Part shown: positions 6,536 to 14,639 of the stretch, piece after piece
How the letters are laid out: each line of letters begins with the position of its first letter
Position numbering within the stretch: the first letter of the stretch is position 1
NCBI GenBank assembly: GCA_018701055.1
Contig: JABIUH010000471.1
Location: 1 to 27,451 of the forward strand
Length of the DNA stretch: 27,451 nt
Reading direction: 5' to 3'
DNA from: Woeseia sp.
Lineage (GTDB): Bacteria > Pseudomonadota > Gammaproteobacteria > Steroidobacterales > Woeseiaceae
The notes under the pieces: generated by a model
Told to the model about the DNA's origin: nothing
The model's database searches: none
Seen by the model: the letters and a program-made list of their open reading frames with translations, nothing else
Translations under genes and position numbers: made by a program

Positions 6536-8718
6536 CAGCGCTGGCTGAGTGCTGCCCGTTCCGCATCCGTGAGCGGGGCGGTGGGAATATAGTGTTCAGG
6601 CGTTGGACCGCCACGCGAGACGCGTTCGCGCGCCTCAGCAGGCGTCTCAAGAACAGTCGCTGCTGCGAGAGCTTCTTTTCGATTGGGCGGCATCGTTATG
6701 CCATGACTGTTTGGCGGCGGCATAAGGTTAGCGTTGTAGTATGCGATCTTCTGCGTAGACGGATCTATGTTGCGCTTTAGATTAAGATCACGTTGATTGA
6801 CACCCTTACGTGGCTCGATGCAAATACCGTCAACAATCTCGAGATCAAGCCACCATTTCTTCGCCGGGTTACGGAGGCCGTGCCCAAGGACGTCATCAAG
6901 CTTCACCGCAATTGGAATTAAAACCGGTTTTAACCACCGCGCGTTGATGCCAAGCCAACTCGCAACTTGCGTCGCGATAGGGCCATCCCAGGTGACGACT
7001 TTATTCAGGGGACAAGTTTTCATGCAGCGACCGCAGGCGAGCCCGCGTTGATTCGTGATGCGGTATCGCGCACAACGTTCTGCATCCAACTTCCATATCT
7101 CGTAACCATTGAACATGACTTTGTCGCCCCAGGAAATCGCATCACAGGGGCACTCACGTGCGCACTTCAGGCATCCGGAACAAAATTGCTGCAATCCAAA
7201 GTCGATCGGTTTGTCGGCGATCAATGGAATGTCTGTTGTAATGACCACAGACTTAAACCGAGGTCCTACAAAAGGATTGAGTACCAACTCTCCGATGCGG
7301 CTGAGCTCGCCGAGTCCGGCAAGGAGGATAAGCGGTAGCTGCAAGACTTCTGAATCGGCGTTGGTTTGTGCGCGCGAAGAAAACCCCAGGCCGCGAATAT
7401 GCTCCGACATCATTCCGGCGATGAGACCACCGCGCATATAAGCCCGCATTGATTGTGCGCCGGAAATAAAGTCATCTCCCGATGCACCCTCCATCGTGTC
7501 GTATTCCTGATCAATCAACATGACGACCGCGTACTTGTGACGAGGATCGACGACCCTGCCGCCGTCGACATGGGAATACCAGGCATAGTTTGGAATTTCA
7601 CAAACGCCCGTCAGTTCGGCGCCTAAAAAATAGGAAAGCGACTTAAGTGCGCGAGTGTTTTCCTCAGCGTCGGCACAGCTGGCTGCGACTTCGTCGTTAA
7701 CAGGTCCATCCTGATGCGGCACCATAGCGCCGATTTGATCGGTCATTGCTTTGGCTAGCGGATGTTTGAACGAAAAACGGGTCCGTTCGTGTTTCGATTT
7801 CGCGCCCAGGTCGCCGTGGATGGGTCGCTCGAAAAATGATGCACGTTTCGGGACTCTGGGAACCTCATCATCAATGATAAGCGTGGTTGGGCGATCGACC
7901 CGCTTGACCGTTTCCATCGCGAATTTGCTCAGATGTGTCGGTCGATTTTTCTGCCGCCATCTTTCGAGACCGGATGTTGAACCCCCAACGCCAAACCAAT
8001 AGGCGAGGTTGCGCGCGTTGCCGCCGGCAATAGGTTTGAGGGGTGCATCGGTGGCGAGTGCATAATCCGTCGTAACGACCGCAACTGAAAATTTCTGGTC
8101 TAGATATGGGTTGACGATTGTATTGCCATTCCTGGTTGCCAACCCAGCCAATACCGTTAAGCGATCCTGATCGACATCGCCGTTAAACTCGTCGTGCGCG
8201 ACAGCCGAAAAACCCATCTGTTGAATATGATTCGAAACGCTAATGGCGATTTCGTAGGCCCGAAATGCAGCGGCGGCAGGAACGCAATCGTCGACCCAGC
8301 TGCGTGCAAGCGTGCCACTTTCAGGCTTTCGTCCGTGCTCAACGACGATGACTATGGCGTGGTCATGTGCCAGTACCGTGGCATCTGACAGCCAACATGA
8401 TGACGAAAGCGAGCATATGCCGACCTGGCTCGCGTTGAGAAAATAAGCTGAGCCTTTGATGTCAACTGAGCGTCTTTCAAGATCGTCAGGTACCGGGGCT
8501 TGTTCGCTTGCCGGTAGGTCTTCTCTGAGGGCGTGAAATACCTGGCGGTACTTTTCAATAGTTGCGGCGAAGCCTTTACGGTCCGCAGCTTGTTCTGAAG
8601 GTCGCGCAACCGGTGGAAGCGAAAGCTCAACGGAGGCCAATGTGGGATCGCGTTGCAAACGTTCCAGGGGGTATGGCCCATAATGATAAGGGCGCGACTT
8701 ATTTGAAAAGAAGATCAT
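6535..8718 (-). CDS. Reductive dehalogenase, NpRdhA-like (catabolic, cytoplasmic, corrinoid and 2x[4Fe-4S])
   Basis: A 727-aa protein. The central/C-terminal corrinoid domain (about 354-504) carries Y427, K489 and, after the first Fe-S motif, R553. Their spacing (62 and 64 residues) equals that of Tyr426, Lys488 and Arg552 in the Nitratireductor pacificus enzyme NpRdhA, as I recall that structure. Fe-S motifs follow: C513-x2-C516-x2-C519-x3-C523-P and C549-x12-C562-x2-C565-x3-C569-P. There is no Tat signal and no membrane anchor gene, unlike respiratory RdhA/RdhB; nor is there a fused C-terminal reductase domain. The N-terminal domain (about 83-229) is a degenerate repeat of the corrinoid domain. 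The ATG at 8718 is preferred over the GTG at 8721; no Shine-Dalgarno is visible and a hairpin abuts the start. The expected reaction is reductive removal of halide from halogenated aromatics. QueG-like roles are less likely because the halide-site residues are all present. Confidence 0.87.
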   Translation of the reverse strand: MIFFSNKSRPYHYGPYPLERLQRDPTLASVELSLPPVARPSEQAADRKGFAATIEKYRQVFHALREDLPASEQAPVPDDLERRSVDIKGSAYFLNASQVGICSLSSSCWLSDATVLAHDHAIVIVVEHGRKPESGTLARSWVDDCVPAAAAFRAYEIAISVSNHIQQMGFSAVAHDEFNGDVDQDRLTVLAGLATRNGNTIVNPYLDQKFSVAVVTTDYALATDAPLKPIAGGNARNLAYWFGVGGSTSGLERWRQKNRPTHLSKFAMETVKRVDRPTTLIIDDEVPRVPKRASFFERPIHGDLGAKSKHERTRFSFKHPLAKAMTDQIGAMVPHQDGPVNDEVAASCADAEENTRALKSLSYFLGAELTGVCEIPNYAWYSHVDGGRVVDPRHKYAVVMLIDQEYDTMEGASGDDFISGAQSMRAYMRGGLIAGMMSEHIRGLGFSSRAQTNADSEVLQLPLILLAGLGELSRIGELVLNPFVGPRFKSVVITTDIPLIADKPIDFGLQQFCSGCLKCARECPCDAISWGDKVMFNGYEIWKLDAERCARYRITNQRGLACGRCMKTCPLNKVVTWDGPIATQVASWLGINARWLKPVLIPIAVKLDDVLGHGLRNPAKKWWLDLEIVDGICIEPRKGVNQRDLNLKRNIDPSTQKIAYYNANLMPPPNSHGITMPPNRKEALAAATVLETPAEARERVSRGGPTPEHYIPTAPLTDAERAALSQR

Positions 8719-8740
8719 CACGGCTATGTTAGCAGCCGTG
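8719..8740 (-). promoter_or_regulatory. Hairpin abutting the reductive dehalogenase start codon
   Basis: On the minus strand a perfect 7-bp inverted repeat, CACGGCT and AGCCGTG, flanks an 8-base loop and ends one base before the ATG (8718-8716). It occupies the place where a Shine-Dalgarno would be. In RNA it could limit initiation; in DNA it could be an operator. The 75-base gap to the FadN-like gene (8722-8796) otherwise shows no clear promoter. Confidence 0.5.
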
Positions 8741-8796
8741 GAAGGCCCGACCCAAGGAACCTCTGACTAAATGTCTCTCAGTGGTTCTTTAGCGGG

Positions 8797-11121
8797 TTAG
8801 TTTCTTAGTGGGCTGCCGAAAGTGAGCATATGTTCTACCCGCGCCCGTGTTTCGGCCGTTTTCGCCAGTATCACAAACGCTTTGCGTTCCAAAGCGAAGA
8901 TATCGCTCTCGTTCATTTCTGTTCCTTCAGGAATGTCACCGCCGGTTACGATCATCGCGATCTGAGTGCCGGTCGTTACATCGTGCGGCGTCAGATAGCC
9001 TTTGGCTTGTGTCTTCCTGAGCCAATCGGTCATTTCCTGCCAGGCATCACCTCCGGCCATTTGCAACGTGCCGCGCGGGGTCGGTGAGTAATCTGCCGCC
9101 ATCTCAAGCCCGACCTTGATAGCGGTATCCAGTAAACGATCTCTGTTCATGATGAAGCGATCGATGTTCGGTCGAAACATTGCCAACGGTTCGGCTTCGA
9201 GTGGCGATCGGGCGGTTTTTCCGTAGCCAACATTCCTGAACGCTTCCCATGCACCTTTGGTTGTATCGCCCTTTATCTCTGCCCAGCGATAGAGCATTTC
9301 CTTCACACCGCCACCGCCCGGTACGACACCAACCAGCGATTCAACCAGTCCAGTCACCGAGTTGGCATGGAAGATCACTTTGTCGGAATGTAAAACAACC
9401 TCAAATCCGCCACCAAGTGACAACCCGGAAGGTGCTGCAATGACCGGAATCGGTGCAAGCTTTAGTGCGAGTACCGTCTGCTGAAAATGCGCGAGAAACT
9501 GATCGATGCCATCCCAGTCCTGGGTTTGGATCAGTTTAAGCACGCTATCCAGATTAACCCCGCAGGAAAAGTGCTGTGCGTCATTGTGAATGACGAGCGT
9601 TCTACAGTGTTTCGTCGCATGTCGAACAGCGCCCTCGATCAATTCCATGGACTGCGCGTCGAGCGTATTCGCCTTAGAGTGAAATTCAATCAGTCCCACT
9701 TCTTCAGGCAGCGTGAAATAACTAGCGACTTCATTTTCCAATTGAGGCGCTAGAGTGCGACGTCGTTCGCTGAACCGAATGATGCCTGGGCCTCTGTCGA
9801 GGATCCTGTAACTACCATCCGCCAACAGGTATTCGAGATTGCCATTAACGACGCGGTAAAAACTTCGTCCCGCCGCCGTGCGTAGAAATGCTGGCACGTT
9901 CTGTCCTGACTCCTCTAAACGCGCAATAAATGCATCAATGCCCATCGCATCGATCATTTCAAACGGCCCTTGAATCCAGTTGTACCCAAGTTTCATCGCG
10001 TCATCGACCGCAACCAGAGATTCGTTGACGTCCGGAATGAGTTCGGCCGCGTAAACCAAAGTGTTGGACAGTATTTCCCAAGCGTACTGTCCAAGCTTGC
10101 CTTGATCCTCGAGCAGTAGAGTAAAATCAGACGCCGCCTCTGCAGCAAGTGCCTGAGCCGGTTTTTCGGCGTCGTATTGTCTATAGGTGAAATTTGTAAA
10201 GTCGAGTGTTTCTTTGCTCGTGCTATCGGTTGGATTTTGCAGCCGATAAAAACCACCCTTAGTGCTCTTATTGCCTGTGTATCCTTCTTCGATCATCCGC
10301 TTCATGAGCGGGATTTCTGCCGATACCTGATGGAAGGCGTCACCTTCAGGGAGAATCGATACCAGGCTGCTGGCTACATCGCTCATCAAATCGATGCCGA
10401 TCAAATCATAGAGACCAAACACACCTGTTTTGGGAATCCCCATCGGCCTGCCAAAGACGGCATCGGCCTCTTCGGGTTTCAAACCTAAACGAAATGCGCT
10501 GTGCAATGCGGTCTGAATGGCGAACACGCCAACACGATTGCCTAGAAATCCTGGAGTGTCATTGCAAACGACGATTCCCTTACCCATATGGACATCGTTG
10601 AATTGCTCAAGCGCATCAATCACTTCTGGCTTGGTGCTTGCGCCACGCACAATTTCGAGCAAGCGCATGAAGCGAACCGGATTAAAGTAATGTGTGATCG
10701 CGAATTCTGCCCGAAACGATTCGGGCATGTCTTCGACCAAAAGCGAAATCGGAATCGTGGATGTGTTCGAAGAAACAATAGATCCTTGTTTCCTAACGGA
10801 ATCGATCCTTCTGTAAAGCGCTTTTTTTATGTCGAGGCGTTCAACAACGGCTTCTGCAATCCAATCTGCATCGGCCAGCTTGTCAAAATCATCCTCAATG
10901 TTGCCTATCGTTATGCGCTGCAGATACGTCTCGTGCAACAAACCGGGTTGGTTTTTATCCATTAGGCGTTCAAGTGCGCGTTCACAGATCGCGTTTCGAC
11001 TGCTCTCTGGCGAGGGCAGATCGAGCAACAAAACTTCGACGCCAGCGTTGGCCAATTGACCCGCAATACCCAAACCCATGGTGCCCGCACCGATAACGGC
11101 GGCTTTATTTATCTCGATCAT
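8797..11121 (-). CDS. FadN-type 3-hydroxyacyl-CoA dehydrogenase / enoyl-CoA hydratase
   Basis: A 774-aa cytosolic beta-oxidation enzyme. The domain order is reversed relative to FadB/FadJ: an NAD-binding dehydrogenase domain first (GAGTMG 11-16; catalytic pair H144 in 'THYFNPV' and E156), dehydrogenase C-terminal domains at about 188-290 and 340-425, and an enoyl-CoA hydratase/isomerase domain at about 470-680. Both hydratase glutamates are present: E574 in 'LGGGFEV' and E594 in 'VESLVGVVPGGGG'. This order is that of Bacillus FadN (YusL), so both activities are expected. It starts 12 bases after the alpha/beta hydrolase gene without a clear ribosome-binding site. No thiolase or acyl-CoA dehydrogenase lies next to it. 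Family assignment is secure. Confidence 0.92.
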   Translation of the reverse strand: MIEINKAAVIGAGTMGLGIAGQLANAGVEVLLLDLPSPESSRNAICERALERLMDKNQPGLLHETYLQRITIGNIEDDFDKLADADWIAEAVVERLDIKKALYRRIDSVRKQGSIVSSNTSTIPISLLVEDMPESFRAEFAITHYFNPVRFMRLLEIVRGASTKPEVIDALEQFNDVHMGKGIVVCNDTPGFLGNRVGVFAIQTALHSAFRLGLKPEEADAVFGRPMGIPKTGVFGLYDLIGIDLMSDVASSLVSILPEGDAFHQVSAEIPLMKRMIEEGYTGNKSTKGGFYRLQNPTDSTSKETLDFTNFTYRQYDAEKPAQALAAEAASDFTLLLEDQGKLGQYAWEILSNTLVYAAELIPDVNESLVAVDDAMKLGYNWIQGPFEMIDAMGIDAFIARLEESGQNVPAFLRTAAGRSFYRVVNGNLEYLLADGSYRILDRGPGIIRFSERRRTLAPQLENEVASYFTLPEEVGLIEFHSKANTLDAQSMELIEGAVRHATKHCRTLVIHNDAQHFSCGVNLDSVLKLIQTQDWDGIDQFLAHFQQTVLALKLAPIPVIAAPSGLSLGGGFEVVLHSDKVIFHANSVTGLVESLVGVVPGGGGVKEMLYRWAEIKGDTTKGAWEAFRNVGYGKTARSPLEAEPLAMFRPNIDRFIMNRDRLLDTAIKVGLEMAADYSPTPRGTLQMAGGDAWQEMTDWLRKTQAKGYLTPHDVTTGTQIAMIVTGGDIPEGTEMNESDIFALERKAFVILAKTAETRARVEHMLTFGSPLRN

Positions 11122-11133
11122 ATTGGTGGAGTA

Positions 11134-11943
11134 CTAACTTGAAGGGTTATTTTGGAAAATGAAATCGCGCAGCAGCGTGCGACATTCATCAGGCGCTTCT
11201 TGAGGAATCATGTGGCCGCAATCTTTGAAGATGTGTACGACCGGACTTGGCAGATGATCGACCAACTGCATGCCGGCTTTGTACGGTGCCATTTTGTCTT
11301 TGCGAGACAGAATGACTTGCACAGGCGCCTCGATATTCGCGGCCGCAGCCTGGCCGTTCTGGTAAGCATTGCACGCTTTTAAATCAGTCGCTAATTCATT
11401 GGGAACGTTGCCACGCATGACCTTTTGACCGCCACCCACCATCGAATTGCCTGGAATCGGACCCTGGTGCAACTGGCCTGCAGTGCCGAAGCCCCAACCG
11501 AGCATCATGCCGATGGCCGCTTCAGGGTTATTCTCTGCCGCATCAATAAGCGCTGCATTGACCGGTGTAGCCAGGCCGCTTGCGACGAATGACACGCTCT
11601 TCAGGTTTTTCTTGAATCGAGATGCGTACTCGAGCGCGACGAGGCACCCTTGAGAGTGCGCGACGATAGAGATGTCTTTGGCATCGATTGCCTCTAGCGC
11701 ATCGTTTAACCAGCTACCCATTTCCTCGATAGAGGCTAACGGAGGACCTTCTGAATGCGTGTGCCCGGGCAAGTCCGGAACTAATACGCTGTATTTCCTA
11801 AATGCGAAAAATCGGGAGTGCAGACCCCAGAATGTGTGGTCCAGTCCGCTGCCATGAAGAAATACGACGGTTGGTTGCTCGCTATCAAAGGGCTTTCCGC
11901 CCGTTGTTGCAAACGCCTTGCGGCCATTAACGTCAATATACAT
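11134..11943 (-). CDS. Alpha/beta hydrolase
   Basis: A 269-aa soluble alpha/beta-hydrolase-fold protein. The oxyanion-hole motif 'FLHGSGLDHTFW' is at 28-39, the nucleophile S97 lies in 'AHSQGC', and the acid D216 ('SRKDKMAP') and base H244 ('DCGHMIPQE') complete the triad. There is no signal peptide. It starts two bases after the metY stop and precedes the FadN-like gene by 12 bases, so it belongs to the same transcript. The substrate cannot be told: the fold includes esterases, lactonases, C-C hydrolases and dehalogenases. Haloalkane dehalogenases use Asp as nucleophile, so that role is excluded here. An ester or thioester related to the neighbouring CoA enzymes is one possibility. Confidence 0.88.
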   Translation of the reverse strand: MYIDVNGRKAFATTGGKPFDSEQPTVVFLHGSGLDHTFWGLHSRFFAFRKYSVLVPDLPGHTHSEGPPLASIEEMGSWLNDALEAIDAKDISIVAHSQGCLVALEYASRFKKNLKSVSFVASGLATPVNAALIDAAENNPEAAIGMMLGWGFGTAGQLHQGPIPGNSMVGGGQKVMRGNVPNELATDLKACNAYQNGQAAAANIEAPVQVILSRKDKMAPYKAGMQLVDHLPSPVVHIFKDCGHMIPQEAPDECRTLLRDFIFQNNPSS

Positions 11944-11945
11944 AC

Positions 11946-13244
11946 CTACAATCCAGCGATTTTCTTGGCAGCACGGAAGCCAACTTCAAAGTCGGCTTGC
12001 AGGTCACGAACATCTTCGAGGCCAACTGATAGTCGAATCATGTCTTCTGTTATGCCGGCCGCGACCAACGCCTCGGCATCAATTCTGGAATGAGTCGTCG
12101 TCGCCGGGTGAATAATTAATGTCTTGGCATCGCCGACGTTTGCAAGATGAGACGCCAATTCGACATTCTCGATAAACGCCTTGCCTGCCTCTCGTCCACC
12201 CACAACACCGAAGCTCACGATTGAGCCCGCACCTTTCGGCAAATACTTTTTAGCCAGCTCGTGGCTGGAGTGTGACGGCATACTCGGGTGACTGACCCAG
12301 GACACTTGTTTATGGTTGATCAGGAACTCGAGCATGCTTGCGGTATTCGATAAGTGCTTATCCATACGTAATGAAAGCGTTTCGATACCTTGCAGCAGTA
12401 GAAACGCATTCATCGGACTCATGCTTGCACCGAAATCACGCATTGCTTCTGCTCGAATTCGAGTGGCGAAAGCCGTAGGGCCAAATTCTTCCCAGAGATT
12501 GATCCCCTGGAACGGTGCATACGGCTCAGTGATGGTTGGGTATTTATCCGTTGCACCCCAATCGAAGTTGCCGCCGTCCACAATCACGCCGCCAATCGCA
12601 GTGCCATGTCCGCCCATCCATTTTGTGACTGAATGAATCGTTATGTTGACGCCAAAATCAAATGGGCGACACAGGTAGGGCGTATTGAAGGTTGCATCGA
12701 CCATGAATGGAATATGATTGTCGGCGCCGATTGCTGCAATTGCTTCGAGGTCCAGAATATCCAGACCAGGATTGCCGATCAGTTCTCCGTAAATCAGCCG
12801 TGTATTGTCTTGAATGGCATCGCGAAAACCATCGATATCGGTTGGGTCAACGAACGTCGCGGTAATGCCGAACCGCGGCAGCGTGTTTTTCATCAAACTG
12901 ATGTTGCCGCCATACATTTGTGACGAAGCAACAATGTGATCACCCTGGCTCAATATCGCGGTGATCGCACAAAACGTCGCAGCCATGCCGGATGCCGTGC
13001 AGACGGCCGCCGCGCCACCTTCCAGCGCAGCGATTCGTTGCTCGAGAACGCCAACGGTTGGATTCGTTATGCGTGAATACGCATGTCCACCACGTTCGAG
13101 ATTGAAAATAGACGACGCCGTGTCGGTATCAGGAAAGACATACGACGTCGTCTGGTAGATGGGTGTCGCTCTGGCGCCGAATTCTTTATCAACCGTCTGA
13201 CCTGCGTGCAGGCTGAGTGTGTCAAAAAGATAGAAGTTCGACAT
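11946..13244 (-). CDS. metY: O-acetylhomoserine/O-succinylhomoserine sulfhydrylase (MetY-like)
   Basis: A 432-aa Cys/Met-metabolism PLP enzyme. The N-terminus 'DTLSLHAGQ' and 'PIYQTTSYVF', the motif 'YSRITNPTV' (56-64), and the PLP lysine K208 in 'IHSVTKWMGGHG' are characteristic. The 430-residue length and 'GKGTAIGG'-like stretch ('GHGTAIGGVIVDGG') fit MetY rather than the ~390-aa MetB/MetZ group. MetY makes homocysteine directly from an activated homoserine and sulfide. A GGGAG ribosome-binding site lies 7 bases before the ATG, 17 bases after metZ. Having both MetY-like and MetZ/MetB-like genes gives two routes downstream of MetA. Confidence 0.88.
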   Translation of the reverse strand: MSNFYLFDTLSLHAGQTVDKEFGARATPIYQTTSYVFPDTDTASSIFNLERGGHAYSRITNPTVGVLEQRIAALEGGAAAVCTASGMAATFCAITAILSQGDHIVASSQMYGGNISLMKNTLPRFGITATFVDPTDIDGFRDAIQDNTRLIYGELIGNPGLDILDLEAIAAIGADNHIPFMVDATFNTPYLCRPFDFGVNITIHSVTKWMGGHGTAIGGVIVDGGNFDWGATDKYPTITEPYAPFQGINLWEEFGPTAFATRIRAEAMRDFGASMSPMNAFLLLQGIETLSLRMDKHLSNTASMLEFLINHKQVSWVSHPSMPSHSSHELAKKYLPKGAGSIVSFGVVGGREAGKAFIENVELASHLANVGDAKTLIIHPATTTHSRIDAEALVAAGITEDMIRLSVGLEDVRDLQADFEVGFRAAKKIAGL

Positions 13245-13261
13245 GTTCGACTCCCGGCGAC

Positions 13262-14413
13262 CTAAGCTTGATCGAGCGCTTTGGCTAACGCGTCAATCAA
13301 ATCTTCCGTGTCTTCGAGGCCAACTGAAAGCCGGACCAGGCCATCAATAATGCCCACACGTGCCCGCTCGGCTTCTTCGACATCTGCGTGAGTCATCGAA
13401 ACCGGATGTGTAATCAACGATTCAACAGAGCCAAGATTCTCCGCGAGGCTCCACAACTCAATGTTGTCCATGAGCTGCTTGCCGGCAGCGAGCCCGCCCT
13501 TCACTTCAAACCACAACATCGCGCCGAATCCAGATGCCTGTTTGCACGCGAGTTCGTATTGCGGGAATGATTTCAGGCCGGGGTAACGCACCTGTTCAAC
13601 CTTGTCATGGTTTTCAAGGTATTCCGCTATCGCCATGGCGCTTGCCGACTGCTGATCCATGCGTACCGAAAGCGTCTTACATCCCTGCAACGTCAGCCAT
13701 GCGACCATCGGTGACATGATGCTGCCCGTTGAATTCATGATAAAGCGAACTTTTTCGCCGAGCTCTGCGGTATTGCTGATTACAGCACCGCCAACCGTTG
13801 CGTTGTGGCCATCCATGTACTTAGTCGTGCTGTGAATCGACAAGTCGGCCCCTAACTCGAACGGTCGTTGATAGTAGGGTGTCAAAAACGTGTTATCGAC
13901 TGCGTGAACCGCGCCAGCCTTTTTCGCGATTTCTGAAATAGCGGCGATGTCGGAACATTTCATCGTCGGGTTTGCAGGCGTTTCGGTGAGAAATAACTTG
14001 GTATTGTCTTTTACGGACTCTGCCACGTCTTCTGGATTCGAACCATCCGCAAAGGTGAATTCAATGCCAAAGCGGCTAAGAACTTTGGTGCAAAGCCGGT
14101 AAGTACCGCCGTAGGCAACATCTGAAATGATGGCATGATCGCCGGCGCTTAAGAATGCCAGCATCGTGGCATGGACCGCACTCATTCCAGTGCCGAATGT
14201 TGCACACGCCGCGCCGCCTTCGAGCTCAGTCAGCTTGGCCTCCAGGGCCGCTACTGTCGGGTTACCTGAGCGTGAGTACGAATACCCCTTAGCCAGGTAC
14301 TCATCGACTGAGTTTTGTACGTAGGTCGTGGTTTGATAAATAGGCGTCAAAATTGCGCCGGTTACAGGATCCGGGGTAACGCCTGCATGAATTTGTTTGG
14401 TTCTGAAGCCCAT
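13262..14413 (-). CDS. Cystathionine gamma-synthase or O-succinylhomoserine sulfhydrylase
   Basis: A 383-aa PLP enzyme of the Cys/Met-metabolism family. Motifs are 'PIYQTTTYV' (24-32), 'YSRSGNPTV' (46-54) and the PLP lysine K198 in 'IHSTTKYMDGH', the same number as in E. coli MetB. I chose the ATG at 14413 because AAGGA lies about 7 bases upstream and the protein then starts 'MGFRTKQIHAG', as relatives do; an upstream in-frame ATG at 14473 would add 20 unlikely residues. The enzyme replaces the succinyl or acetyl group of activated homoserine with cysteine or sulfide. Sequence alone does not separate MetB from MetZ; no cystathionine beta-lyase is seen nearby, which slightly favours direct sulfhydrylation. 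It is the first gene of the long operon. Confidence 0.87.
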   Translation of the reverse strand: MGFRTKQIHAGVTPDPVTGAILTPIYQTTTYVQNSVDEYLAKGYSYSRSGNPTVAALEAKLTELEGGAACATFGTGMSAVHATMLAFLSAGDHAIISDVAYGGTYRLCTKVLSRFGIEFTFADGSNPEDVAESVKDNTKLFLTETPANPTMKCSDIAAISEIAKKAGAVHAVDNTFLTPYYQRPFELGADLSIHSTTKYMDGHNATVGGAVISNTAELGEKVRFIMNSTGSIMSPMVAWLTLQGCKTLSVRMDQQSASAMAIAEYLENHDKVEQVRYPGLKSFPQYELACKQASGFGAMLWFEVKGGLAAGKQLMDNIELWSLAENLGSVESLITHPVSMTHADVEEAERARVGIIDGLVRLSVGLEDTEDLIDALAKALDQA

Positions 14414-14464
14414 GAGTCTATCCTTGGTTTTGGTGGTTCTACATGCCGATTTTGATCGGGGCAA

Positions 14465-14470
14465 ATGATA
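14465..14470 (-). promoter_or_regulatory. Candidate -10 element for the metZ-metY operon
   Basis: On the minus strand TATCAT matches the -10 consensus at 5 of 6 bases. TTACCG 17 bases upstream is a weak -35 (3 of 6). Transcription would start about 45 bases before the ATG at 14413. The -35 lies within the inverted repeat at 14475-14516. Confidence 0.35.
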
Positions 14471-14474
14471 CACG

Positions 14475-14516
14475 GAACCCCAATAATCGGTAAGTCAGGT
14501 CCAGATTATGGGGTTC
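14475..14516. promoter_or_regulatory. Inverted repeat covering the -35 region of metZ
   Basis: GAACCCCAATAATC (14475-14488) pairs with GATTATGGGGTTC (14504-14516) with a single bulged base and a 15-base loop. Its overlap with the proposed -35 makes it a candidate operator. It does not resemble the MetJ box (AGACGTCT). Confidence 0.4.
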
Positions 14517-14603
14517 TTGCAGGGTCTGAAAGAAGACCTTGTGGGTCGATTAACGCCGAGACCTTTTCGACGACAAGGCAATGGATAATCGCGGTGCTAG
14601 ACC

Positions 14604-14638
14604 CAATCGGGGTCAGAGTCATACTCTGACCCCGATTG
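14604..14638. repeat. REP-like palindrome, copy 1 (16-bp perfect stem)
   Basis: CAATCGGGGTCAGAGT and ACTCTGACCCCGATTG form a perfect 16-bp stem with a 3-base loop. The palindrome begins one base past the metA stop, so it probably ends or protects that transcript. Two related copies occur at 15793-15817 and 24519-24543. The core GGGTCAGAG is typical of REP elements mobilised by RAYT-type transposases; no such transposase gene lies in this window. Confidence 0.75.
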
Positions 14639-14639
14639 C

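Noticed and set aside
6535..8718. Epoxyqueuosine reductase (QueG)
   Set aside because: QueG is about half as long; this protein has the duplicated corrinoid domain and the Tyr/Lys/Arg set of catabolic dehalogenases.
8741..8796. Terminator after the FadN-like gene
   Set aside because: An imperfect AAGGAACC/GGTTCTT pairing is present but has mismatches and no T-run.
11134..11943. Haloalkane dehalogenase beside the reductive dehalogenase
   Set aside because: The nucleophile is serine (S97 in 'HSQG'), whereas haloalkane dehalogenases need aspartate.
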